From Cryptomeria japonica (lineage: Eukaryota > Streptophyta > Pinopsida > Cupressales > Cupressaceae), in the NCBI RefSeq assembly GCF_030272615.1, contig NC_081415.1, positions 234,204,803 to 234,268,802 on the forward strand: a stretch of DNA of 64,000 nt, in the 5' to 3' direction. The translations under genes were made by a program, and so were the position numbers. The notes below the pieces were generated by a model. It saw only the letters and a list, made by a program, of their open reading frames with translations, was not told where the DNA came from and made no database searches. Below are positions 43,901 through 53,895 of the stretch, piece after piece (within the stretch, counting starts at the first letter, position 1; each line of letters starts with the position of its first letter).

Positions 43901-44819
43901 AGTCCTAACAGTCTGGCTTGGAATATCATATGCAGTTTCCAGTTCTCTTATGAGCATTGGTTCCACAAAAACATTGGGCACCACCTTTTTCCCACATTCA
44001 ACGTCCAAGGGTTGCACACTGGGATGGCCTTGTCTATGTTACCATAGAAAGAATGGAAAATGTCCCAGCCCCTTTCCTTGATTATGGCATCCCTACACCC
44101 TGCCTCATTGTCAGTGAAAATATTTCTCAGATGATCCTGAATTGTGGATCCTTCAAACAATTCAATCAGGTCCTGGTGCAGGCTCCAGGTCTGTCTGGTT
44201 GGCCTCTTTGCACTCTCCTCCAATTTTTGCTCAACCTCATATTGCAATTCTTCAGTGGTCATAGCAGGAACAAGAGGAGTGGGGGGGTGTGCTGATGGTT
44301 TCTCCTCCTAGGTTGATGAGTCTCCCTTGGATTATTTCTTGGATCGCTTTGTAGGCTTGGGGGTCTTTTCCTTAATTTGAGAAGCCTCTTTGGCTAGCTC
44401 CTGAGGGTTTTCTCCCTGTGGGGTTGGGGCTTCCTTAGCAGATTGGTCAATTGTACCAAGGGATGGGGTTTCAATAGAGGTCTCTTCGGCTAAAACCTTT
44501 ACTGTGATATTCCTCCTCTTTGGAGTGGTTTTTCTTGGTTTAGGAGCAGGAGAAGGCTCATCTGAAGACTCACTATCAGAAGCAACAGTGGCGGTCTTTC
44601 AAATTGTTTTTCTCTTTCTCTTTGCGGTCTTCTCCTTCGGAGGGGAGCTAGCTTCGGCCTCTTCAAATGTTTGCGGAAAATTTCTATGGCTTGGTTGCAC
44701 AGAGGGGGCATTCACAATTTATTGCACTGGGCAAACATACCCACAGGTGTAGCCTCAATAACAGGGATTGATGAGCTTGCTTTGGCAGGGACAACAGATT
44801 TCTCAATAGGGGAGGCCAT
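40910..44819 (-). pseudogene. Large unidentified - strand ORF, repeatedly frameshifted
   Basis: Read on the - strand from ATG at 44819 (MASPIEKSVVPAKASSSIPV), the pieces run as follows. First is a Lys/Pro/Ser-rich N-terminus. Next is TEELQYEVEQKLEESAKRPT with QDLIELFEGSTIQDHLRNIF. A long folded part at 44017-43226 contains KGYVLLDISPSSIIECFGLD, PHFMRKFYKDSCNYALPSQ and YALGQVLGVDCRLTKLP. Then come GCDALEKV, HYDPEGCINDIRVNKLKEKG and a coiled coil near 41830-41635, and it ends PEEED at 40910. Several stops and frame changes break it. Neighbouring LTR-like sequence and repeats suggest a transposon protein, resembling in a general way the N-terminal ORFs of plant retroelements. I do not recognise the family. 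Confidence 0.55.
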
Positions 44820-45290
44820 TTTTAACACTTGAGATTGAGAAATGGTTTGGAAAGAAAATACAAGAGTAAAACCTACCGACCCCTAGGGCACACACACAGA
44901 CAACTCAAAATACCACTACAGCAATTTGATAATGCACACAAGCAAGACATAATCACTTACTGGTTTTCTTTTTTACTTAAATTGATTGGAAGGCATGCTG
45001 AAATGATGGAAATCGCTTTTCTTATCACTCTAGAATACTCTGAATTCTCTATGCATGCAAGGTATGAAAAAAGCCATTGAATTCTCATTTTATTACGATG
45101 CCATTAATTCATTCGTGTTGGACAGAGGTAGTCGTTGGCGCCAATTTTGAATTTCTTTCATTAATCTTTCAATAGAAGGTCAGGATTGCTCATTGACCTT
45201 CCCTAAATAGTGACATGGAATCCCCTTAAATTCCCCTTTGTCACTCTAGAAATTCATATTCTCTAAAGCTCCTTCGGCCATCTCAACTAT
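44820..45290. other. Leader upstream of the unidentified ORF
   Basis: No gene is evident. A small + strand frame at 44829-45080 has no motif and is probably chance. Confidence 0.4.
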
Positions 45291-46720
45291 CTTTGTGGGA
45301 TAATCCTCTATTGTAGATTTTCCTTGTTTTATTTATCCCGCAATGTCATTACCCCTTCTTCTACCCTTGCGGGATAAGATTTTATGTGTTCTACCTTGGA
45401 AGCCTTATCCCGCATTGCTCCTAGCCTTCCACCTGCAAGCCCTTTTCCTTTATGTTTCTACCGTTTGTGGGATAATCCTTTGAACTAGCTTTGTCTTATC
45501 CCATAGTACTCCTTTTATCCCCACAGGAACACACAGGATAAGTTTTCCCTTATTTCCAGCTTATAACTCTTATCCCACGACCATCTCTGAACAAGATGAA
45601 CACATCGCGGGATAAGACTTCCTCTTCTTTCCTTTAACACTCTTATCCTGTGGTGCACCTTTGAGTCTTACCCGTTGATCTTTCATTCACCTTTGTTGTG
45701 GATCTCTACTCCCCACAGGATAAGCCCTTTTACTTTCTTATCCCGCGACTCTTTTCTTATCCCCACGGGAACGGGCGGGATATGAAAAGCATAGCATCCT
45801 TCTTTTTGAATTATCCCACGTTGCCTTGTAATGCTATTATGGTAACTTGGAGACCCTGCGGGATAAGATTTCCCCTTTGTGCCTAAGACAACCCTTATCC
45901 CACGGGCCTCTCACAGTACTCCTGGATCATGCGGGATAGGCCTCTACTGCTTGTTTCTTTTAGCTGCTCCTTATCTCGTGTTGCTTCTTTGCTCACCTTG
46001 CAATTGTCACGAGATAAGGATTCCTTTGTAATTCTTTCTTCTTCTTATCCCATGGTGCCAAATCATTGATGCAAATGTGTCGTCGGATAAGATACACTCT
46101 TTGGAAACTATCATTTCCTTATCCCACAAGGTTGAAAATCACATTGAAACACCCCGCGGGATAAGGGACAAGGGGCACTTTCTTTGTAAATCTTATTCTG
46201 CACGACCAAGTCACTTGGGGTCAGCACTTAGGTGATCATTTAGAACACGTGGAAAACCTTATGGGTTAAGTTATCATGTGCATGACCTCCCTAGGGAAAT
46301 AAATGACTCAAATTGGCATATACCTTACTCGTTGATCTTTCATTCACCTTTGATGTGGATCTTTGCTCCCCACGGGATAAGCCCTTTTACCCTTTTCTTA
46401 GTTATTTTCTTATCCCATGACTCTTTTCTTATCCCCGTGAGATAAGAAAAGAATAGCATCCTTCTTTGTTGACTTGTCTCGCATTGCCCTATAATGCTAT
46501 TATGGTAACTTGGAGACCTTGCAGGATAAGATGTACTCTTTGGAAACAATTATTTCCTTATCCTGCAAGGTTGAAAATCACATTGAAACACCCAACGGGA
46601 TAAGGGACAAGGGGAGCTTTCTTTGTAAATCTTATCCCGCACGACTGAGTCACTTGGGGTCGACACTTAGGTGATCATTTAGAACACGTGGAAAACCTTA
46701 TGGGTTAAGTTATTGTGCAT
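45290..46720. repeat. Array of alternating TTATCCCGC / GCGGGATAAG motifs
   Basis: About 30 to 35 copies of a 10-bp motif, GCGGGATAAG or its complement with small changes, recur every 30 to 50 bp, often alternating in orientation. The stretches between copies are mostly unrelated. The block 45680-46200 is partly duplicated at 46320-46720. The array lies just upstream of the - strand ORF that starts at 44819. Confidence 0.85.
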
Positions 46721-46725
46721 AGGGC
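46320..46725. repeat. Second copy of a large direct duplication
   Basis: From GTTGATCTTTCATTCACCTT this matches the block starting near 45673, including AATGCTATTATGGTAACTTG. Then GAACACGTGGAAAACCTTAT matches near 46232. The copies differ at many sites, so the duplication is old. Confidence 0.8.
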
Positions 46726-46729
46726 CTTC

Positions 46730-47600
46730 CTAGGGAAATAAATGACACAAGACCTGGGGTTTTAACAATACTTATGACTATTTTGCATATTAAAATAACC
46801 TTTACGAGCAGTAATTCCTAATGCAAGGGGCCGGTAATCAAACAAAAAAGAACCCTTTCAATCATCACTTAAGATATGGAAACCTGCTACCATAAGTCAA
46901 CAACAAGAAATAAAATAGCCCAAGAAAACTAAAAGAAGAACCTAAGACATAGAACCCTCAGGAACCCTAAAAACCTAACTCTCAGGCGACAGGCGCTGCA
47001 TAAAACAAATTTTTTACCATATCCAACACACTGTATTTCCTTCTTCTGGTGTTTATCTCAAAGTGGCATATACCTTTGGGATAAAATATAATATTGTTTA
47101 AATTACTTGATTTCTTCTACTTTCCTGATTATCATTTTACTTCTTGTATTGAGTTAAAAGAAAACTTTTGTAGCTTTAGCCTTTCACTTATGCCAAATAC
47201 AAAAGCTTTGTGATGACTAACATGCTAGGGGTATTAGGTATTGTTACTAGATTTTGGGGTATCAACAGTAGGATAGAAAAATGAGGATGATGCCCCCTCT
47301 AGAGGGTACTCGAGAAAAAAATAGCATCATCAAGCACAAATTTGGAGAACTAATTGGTGAGTAGGTACACCCACCTAGGTTCTGCAGAGCCTAAAGTGAG
47401 GGAATTAGCAACCTTGAAAGGTTCACTCTATTAGTTGGCCAAATCAATTGGAGAGTATCTAATTGAATGAATCCTAATTGAGGCAGATCCCTAGGAAATT
47501 TTTCTATTCTTTTCAAAAGAATTGAATGAATCCTAATTGAAGAATATCACTAATACATATAATTAACTAAATGTATCTAAAATGAACTCATCTAAGATGA
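46730..47600. other. Non-coding DNA between the motif array and an LTR-like segment
   Basis: No ORF. Near 47250-47269 the - strand reads TGTTGATACCCCAAAATC, which resembles an LTR start, but no partner was found. Confidence 0.35.
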
Positions 47601-48900
47601 ATGGATGAATATAAGCTAGAGAGAGAGAGGAAAAGAGAGAGGGAGAGAGGGAAGGAGAGAGAGAGAGACTTGAGAGAGAGAAAGATAGTAATGAGTGTAT
47701 GTTGGAAATGTGGTATCAGCCTACAAGATGGGAAAACATCTCAAACATACACATGCAACATTGCATTAGAGGTTAGAAATCAACAAAACAAGTCAATGAA
47801 TCTAAAACTCTCAAAAATGTTCTATGCTCCTCTATCTCTAAAGATCCTAAAGATTCAAGGTGGCCCTCACTTGGAAGAGCACTTGATCTCTTGGATGACA
47901 ACCTAGAGAACAAGATTTAGAGGATTTTAGGATCAAAATGGATGCAACTATGATCCTAATGAATGATTTAGATATTAAACTAGATGATGATATGGTGCAA
48001 GATATTGATATGAAGCTAAAACTAACATGAAAATGACATTAAAATGATATTAAGCTAGTATGGAAATGAAGCTAACATGATATTACTAACATGATATGCA
48101 AAACATGATGAATCTAAGCTATGATGCTACTAAATGATCTAAAAATGCTATTATCAAAGAGAGGCTAACAAAGCTTGATGAAATGATACTATAAATTAGA
48201 TGCACACAAGACTCGGATATTTGAATAAGGAATGGGCTCTATTTATAGAGAAAATAGGGCAATGGATGGTTGAGATTGAATAATCTCAATAAGGGCTAGG
48301 ATTGAAAGTTATTAATCCATGTGAGGGATTCAATCCAATCCCAAGTTGATAAATGTCACCTTGAGAGGGCTTGAGAGGAGAGGCAAGATGCATTAAATCC
48401 CTAACAAGACATGGCAGTTACCTTAGGAGGTAAGGTTATGGTTACGTTAGTGAATAGCCAATGGATAAAGCCTTTACCCAAAGGATAAACTCTTGTGCAA
48501 AGGTTAATAAGATAACCAGGGTAAAAGCCATGAGTGATTGATGAGACCCTTGGGTTAGATGAAGGTTAAGTAAATATTCATTTATTTAAATGTGAATTTT
48601 TTAATTTTTGCAAGTGGGGGGATTTAATTAAATGTAAATTTAATTAAAATGGCTAGAAGGGGGATTTAATTAAATGTAAATTTTATTTCATGTCTTGAAG
48701 GGGCGTTTAATTAAATGTAAATTTAATTACATGGCTTAGATAGAAGAAGGGGAATTTTAATAAAATCTTTAATTTGATTAATAGGCTAATTAGAAGAATA
48801 GGGATATTAATTAAACCTTAATTTAATTAATTGAAAGAATTAGGGATAATTAAATGAATAAAATTCACTTATTTCAATGTGAAACTTTTAGGTGTCTACA
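47600..48900 (-). repeat. LTR-like segment, - strand (inner end uncertain)
   Basis: On the - strand a segment starts TGTAGACACCTAAAAG at 48900, almost the same as the gypsy LTR start at 5105 (TGTAGACACCCAAAAT). As in that LTR, AATTAAAT-rich blocks follow (48600-48880). A TATA-like CTATAAATAG lies near 48239-48248. It may be the 5' LTR of the element carrying the unidentified ORF, which has the same strand. The other LTR end and a target duplication are not identified. Confidence 0.55.
47619..47690. repeat. GA-rich microsatellite
   Basis: An imperfect (GA)n run of about 70 bp. Confidence 0.85.
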
Positions 48901-48904
48901 ATAG

Positions 48905-48978
48905 GGAAAGAGAGAGAGATGTGAGAGAGAAAGAGAAAGGAGGATGGGGAGAGAATGGACAAAATGGGATGAAGAAAT

Positions 48979-49018
<40 letters not shown>
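48905..49018. repeat. GA-rich microsatellite next to the LTR-like end
   Basis: Imperfect GA units are followed by a clean (GA)n run at about 48982-49017. It starts immediately beyond TGTAGACACC. Confidence 0.85.
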
Positions 49019-49021
<3 letters not shown>

Positions 49022-49439
49022 ATAATATTCATAATATCTACAAGTCATCCACAAGTTAGTTTATCAATCACAATGTCTAATCAACTAGGTCCTAAAACCC
49101 ACACGTTACTCCAAGAGTGGGGAAGTGAACTACATGTCACCCAACCCACACTATACTTGGTCCAATGACATCCACACACTTTGTCTAGCTAGTGCATAGC
49201 GCAATACTCTAGTGCATTTATTTGGAACACCCAGGAACAAACTACGAACTAGTCATGGTGAGCATAATGTCAACCTTAACTTTCCTTCTTGGTCACCCCC
49301 TATAAAATTTGAATAGATTTGTCTTTATGTTTATCCTTACTTATTTTTCAAACTAAAAACCTCAATACAACATAGTGACACAAAACGTGGTACAAAATAT
49401 TGCATCAATGTACTAATAGGTTGTGAGCAATAGACCTTT

Positions 49440-49735
49440 GAAAAATATCATAAAGAATTTTTAATATAGAAATGTTTAATATCCCATAGGTCATTTTGAT
49501 TTTTACATATAATTACATATAAAAATGTATAATATCCCATACCTTGGAAATGTTTACTTATAATTTCATATAAAAATGTTTAATATCCCATAGGTAAATT
49601 TTAAGTTTTACATATAATTATAATATACCATTTAATTGTAATTACCCATATAATATCCCATTTAATATCCCATTTAATTATGTAATTTAAATATCACATT
49701 TACATATAATTATAATATCCCATAGGTCAATTTGA
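49440..49735. repeat. Short repeats with AATATCCCAT core
   Basis: The phrase TTTAATATCCCATAGGT and partial forms recur about eight times, interspersed with ACATATAATTAT. Confidence 0.75.
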
Positions 49736-49755
49736 ATTTCAAATTACTCTGCAAA

Positions 49756-49872
49756 GCAAAAGACTTCAAAAAACTTCATTCCTGCAAGCCAAAGAAAAAG
49801 ACTTCGAAAAACTTCATTCCTGCGAGGCAAAGAAAAAGACTTCGAAAAACTTCATTCCTGCAAGGCAAAGGA
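49756..49872. repeat. Three tandem copies of a 38-bp unit
   Basis: The unit contains AAAGACTTCGAAAAACTTCA and CATTCCTGCAAGGCAAAG. The copies differ by a few bases. Confidence 0.9.
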
Positions 49873-50439
49873 GGAGAGGATAAGATTCATAGATGATGGT
49901 GAATGAAGAGTTCATTCACGCATGGGAGAGGAGATTCACAGGTGGAGGAAATTAGTTTATAGGTGAGAAATCACTTAGCTTCATATTATGTGCATTTCAA
50001 ACATAATCAGAATTATTTGTTTCCCTTTTCAATGATCTTCTAGGGTTTTTTAGGGACTTGTTCTTGGTATTGCAAGGGTTTGTATGATTTATGAAGGCTT
50101 TGAAGGATGTTCTTTGAATGTCGGTATTGTGTCAAGTACTTATTTTGTATATGAACAGTAAATTGAATGTTAGGGGAAGACATTGTATGTGATGTGCGAG
50201 GCGACCAACGCATCTTGTCACTAGGAACCTTAAGCATACTGGAAGATCATAACTCAGGCATGTATTGCAATTACATAAAAAATAAATAAATTATTAAGTG
50301 CTATCAAAAGGGGATAGCTCCCTTACATCCCATATGCAGGCTACATAGTAGCAGAAACAAAAAAAAATTAATCTAAATAATAGAAAATTGCAGCGAGCCT
50401 TTCACCAATGTCCACCATATACACAACCAAGGCCACACT

Positions 50440-50956
50440 AAGCTAGTTATCATTTGAGTTCAGGAATCTCCTGAAGGGCCCCAAGTCACAATTTCTGACA
50501 CCCACTCGGAATACCTACCAAGCCTCTGCCATGAAATCCTTCTTCCTTTCTCGCACAACCCTGGCCTCTCGAGCATCCTCATCCTCTGACTCAGACTCTT
50601 CCTCAAGTGGCTCTAGTATGTAATGTTTCGGGTTGAAGTACATTCCCAGGAACACTAGTCCAACTTCCCGAATCCAAGTCCAAAATAGCACTTGCTACCG
50701 CCTGCCCATCGACTGATCTTACGAAGCCATCGATCATCTATATGCATGCTTCCTTGGAATCAAGGATTTCAACCATTGGGCACAGAATCATCTCATAGAC
50801 AAAACCATCACACCAGTGCTTGTCCCCACCCAAAATAGCACTAGCCAGATACCACAACGCATCCCAAGTGAGCTCATCATAGTCAAAAAGTTTCCTGCAT
50901 TGCTGCTGAAATGTCTCCTCCACACATAGGCAGCCCAACCCAAAGTGATGGACCAT
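50440..50956 (-). pseudogene. Unidentified decayed ORF, - strand
   Basis: The pieces read LTWDALWYLASAILGGDKHW and YEMILCPMVEILDSKE (50956-50738). After a frame change come MYFNPKHYILEPLEEESESE and ARVVRERKKDFMAEAW, and finally GPFRRFLNSND. The acidic stretch followed by a basic helix looks coding, but stops interrupt it. I cannot name the family. It lies on the same strand as, and downstream of, an RNase H fragment, so the two may be parts of one retroelement. Confidence 0.4.
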
Positions 50957-51369
50957 TTTCCCTCAGTTATCCTCCTACATTCATTGCTCGATCTACCTTC
51001 CTATTTAACCTTAGCCTTATGATTTCCCATCCTTATCAAACATCGGGCTCTATCTAAAAGAGAAAGAAATTTGATATCCCGTGAAAACCAAATCCATCTT
51101 TGGATTTGAAGTGTCCTAATCTCTTGCCACCTTCTCCCAATGTCCCTTCATTCATGGTAATCAGAGCCTTATTTTCATCTATCATGATCACCTCTGTCAC
51201 TCTGTATCCAAATTTGTGGTTTGGAATCTAGATCAATACCCTCCCTTAGTCGTACCTATCCAATGCCTTCTTTTTTTGCCTCCACAAGGCTTCATAGTCA
51301 TCCACTAAAATTTGTTCCAAATCCTCACTTGAGATTGCCTCAAAAACCTACCCATCCTTTGTCCTTTAA

Positions 51370-51760
51370 ATTTATTCCCATGTTTGCCATGTAATTTATA
51401 GCCATGTTCGCCTCCTTGAAAACATGTATGACCTCGTAGTCAGGAACTTTATTTAGAGCATCCATAATGTCCCTCAAAATCCTTTGTATTTTCCAACTTG
51501 GTGTGGCACCATTCTTAATAGCATTGATAAGTATCTATGCATCACCTTCCATCACTATAGAGTTCAAACCCTTCTCTACACATTTTCTGAGTCCTCTAGC
51601 AATATAGTAGCTATAGATGATGCTAGGCAAAGGTATATACGGGCCTATAAGATTGCTACAAAGAAAGGGTCAAGTGTTGAAACAAACAAAGCCAACAGAG
51701 ACTCAATTAGTTTCTTGCTAGACTAAATGAATCGGCTCTACCAAAGCTCTTATGGATCAA
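51370..51760 (-). pseudogene. RNase H-like (RVT_3) fragment
   Basis: On the - strand the frame at 51560-51380 reads GDAQILINAIKNGATPSW, ILRDIMDALNKVPDYEV and IHVFKEANMAINYMANMGIN. This corresponds to the second half of the RVT_3-type RNase H domain found in plant LINEs and related elements: E/D-GDA, then the HV-REAN-AD-LAN-G end. The expected AD is replaced by IN, so the active site is lost. Upstream parts are frameshifted. It could come from a LINE or from a host RNase H-like gene. Confidence 0.55.
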
Positions 51761-51781
51761 ACACAACAAATTTGTAAAATA

Positions 51782-51918
51782 AAACTGTCAGAAAAAATGT
51801 CTTAAATAAATGCGGTCCCATGGTGATGGAATGCCATGACAGTCAAATTACTATGGATTGTCATGGCATTCCATCACCATGAGATCACATTTCTTTTAGA
51901 CATTTTTTCAAACAGTTT
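51782..51918. repeat. Inverted repeat of about 60-bp arms, hairpin-forming
   Basis: The left arm ends in CATGGTGATGGAATGCCATG. The right arm starts CATGGCATTCCATCACCATG, a perfect 20-bp complement. Pairing continues outward through AAATG and GACATTTTTTC to AAACTGT with few mismatches. The loop is about 14 nt. It is a foldback MITE or a microRNA-like precursor. Confidence 0.8.
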
Positions 51919-51999
51919 GCTTCCTTGTCTATGCAAGGTAGTGAACCATTTGATTGACTTTCATATAAGATGTAAGCTAACATAAGATAAATGAATTAC

Positions 52000-52740
52000 A
52001 TATGCAGGAACCTAAACCCCTTTGACGAGGATCCTACACAGTCTACATAAAGGCAAGGCGACAATTCTTCTCATGGATCGGTAGGTATAAGTCAATAGAC
52101 CCTATATAAACCATTTATTATTTGTTTTCTTTCTCTTTACACCCATATTGGAGTGGTTTAATAATAAGCTAGGTTTTAGCAACTATATTTTGTCAAAACT
52201 TTGATTTTTTTTCTCACCTAAACCACCTTGACATCCACATGGTATAGCTCATTCCACTTTGTCGGCCCTCCTATATGCTTTAAGTGACAAGGAAGACTAT
52301 TTTTCTGAGTTTTTGAAACTCCAAAATTACCATGAAAATAAACTTGCTCATTTTTTGAAACCTCCAAATTAGCAGCAACTCTAATACAATCATCAACACT
52401 TGAGGCCCCAATTGGCCTTATTCGAATTTAAATCTCAACATCAACTTTAGGGCCAACTTCTTCAACAACATTACCCTCAATGATGAATATGGGGAAAAAG
52501 CATGAACCATTCTTATCAATCCATGCAATGGACCTTTGACAACCCACCCTCAAATATATTTGTAGCATTTGCAAAAAATCAACAAGATATGGTGAACCAT
52601 CTATTACAACTTCTTGTCATCTCTCTCCATGAAATCCTAAAATTGATTTCCTCTCACAATAACAATCGACCCTCTCCCAGCTATCTCTCTCATTTGATGG
52701 AGTGCAAGTACCACCAAATAGGTATTTTTTAGATGTGTCT
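52000..52740. other. CACTA-internal DNA upstream of the SET fragment
   Basis: A frame at 52502-52732 (MNHSYQSMQWTFDNPPSN) might be an upstream exon of the next feature, since the coding-like text continues into it. There is no domain I recognise. Confidence 0.3.
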
Positions 52741-52741
52741 T

Positions 52742-53525
52742 CCTCGAGTGAGGGAAATTCAGGAAGAGAAGATTAGGAAAGCGAGACATGTAGTAGGTCT
52801 AAAAGAGGGAGATCAACTAGAGGTCAAAAGATTAGAAGAAAAATCCATAAACGCATGGAATTGTTTCTTGCTCAAGGGGGGTCATGTTCTTATGATGACG
52901 AGAGCATAGGTGACATCAAGGTACCCTTGAGGTACAAATATCTACAAAAATAATGGGTACCCAAGGAACTTCCTCCAATAAACACTGGTTTTTGTGTTAA
53001 TGGGAGGATATATCACATAGCACCATCATCATTACATGGTTTGGGCCTATTTTCCATGGATAGCATAAAGGTCTATTACAACAAAGTTGTTGAATTGATG
53101 GAGTATGTCGGGCCCTGTTACAATTACAAAAATTGGAAGCAACTGGTTCAATATACACGAAGTATGCATAGGTATGCACTATCAATAAATTATATGTATA
53201 GCTAAAAGATAATGATCAAAGTAAAAGAGTGGCTATGTACATTGACAGAAGACCAAAAGATACACGGAATATTGCAGGTTTTATAAACAGTACACGACCT
53301 AGGTCAACTTGTAGGCAACCCAATTGCATATTCGAGGCACACGAGGGAAACCATGTATTCATATGTGCGATAAAATCAATAAGTGCAAGGGAAGAGCTAC
53401 TAATCAATTACAATTTGAATCGCATAGATACAAACAAAGTTACTATCATGGGGGTGGTGTGTACTTATATCTACCATTTAAACCAACCTCCAATTAATGA
53501 CTCCAATATACCATTTTATTATTAA
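52742..53525 (+). pseudogene. SET-domain protein fragment inside the CACTA element
   Basis: A basic region (RRSTRGQKIRRKIHKRMELF in the frame near 52800) leads to TGFCVNGRIYHIAPSSLHGL and GLGLFSMDSIKVYYNK, the usual SET start. Then comes VELMEYVGPCYNYKNW. After an intron-like gap (GTATGC near 53172 to about 53228) there follow RNIAGFINSTRPRSTCRQPN, CIFEAHEGNHVFICAIKSIS and AREELLINYNL, the pseudoknot part of a SET domain (NH-x-C-x-PNC, ELx-YDY-like). SET domains transfer methyl groups to lysines, mostly of histones. The canonical NHSC is replaced by NSTRP. There is at least one stop (near 52952). It is followed on the same strand by CACTA ORF2 exons. Capture from a host gene or long association with this CACTA family are both possible. 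Confidence 0.72.
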
Positions 53526-53590
53526 GTTTTTTTGGTAAGTCTACTGGTTTCATTTTGGTAATGTTATTTTATGATTAATTTTTGTCACAG

Positions 53591-53895
53591 CACGACATTG
53601 GTCCGACACATAGCACAGACTAGGATGTAGCTCCGGGCACTTCTACCGAGTAGGTAAACCTCACTGTAATTGTAAAAATTAGATACAAGTAAAATGTTAT
53701 ATTATTATGTTCTTTTCTTTAGGATTTTGGATTAATTTTGATAATGTTACTAATATTCTTGTCATAGATGGATGTTCGAGGAAAGACACCTGCAGTAGCT
53801 GAGAACATTGATATAGAGGTGATAGGGAGGTAGTGCAAGGTGGTTGCCAAGTGGCTAGAATGTTTACTAAATGAAAGGTTCTTGTTGTTTCATGG
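53591..53895 (+). pseudogene. CACTA second ORF, first visible exons
   Basis: After TTTGTCACAG an exon reads HDIGPTHSTD, a stop, then VAPGTSTE. After TGTCATAG another starts at 53768 MDVRGKTPAVAENIDIEVIG and runs to LLNERFLLFHG, where a different sequence begins. The exons are short and follow GT/AG signals. By position and by what follows at 56.4-57.5 kb, they are the N-terminal part of the Transposase_24-type protein. Confidence 0.5.
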
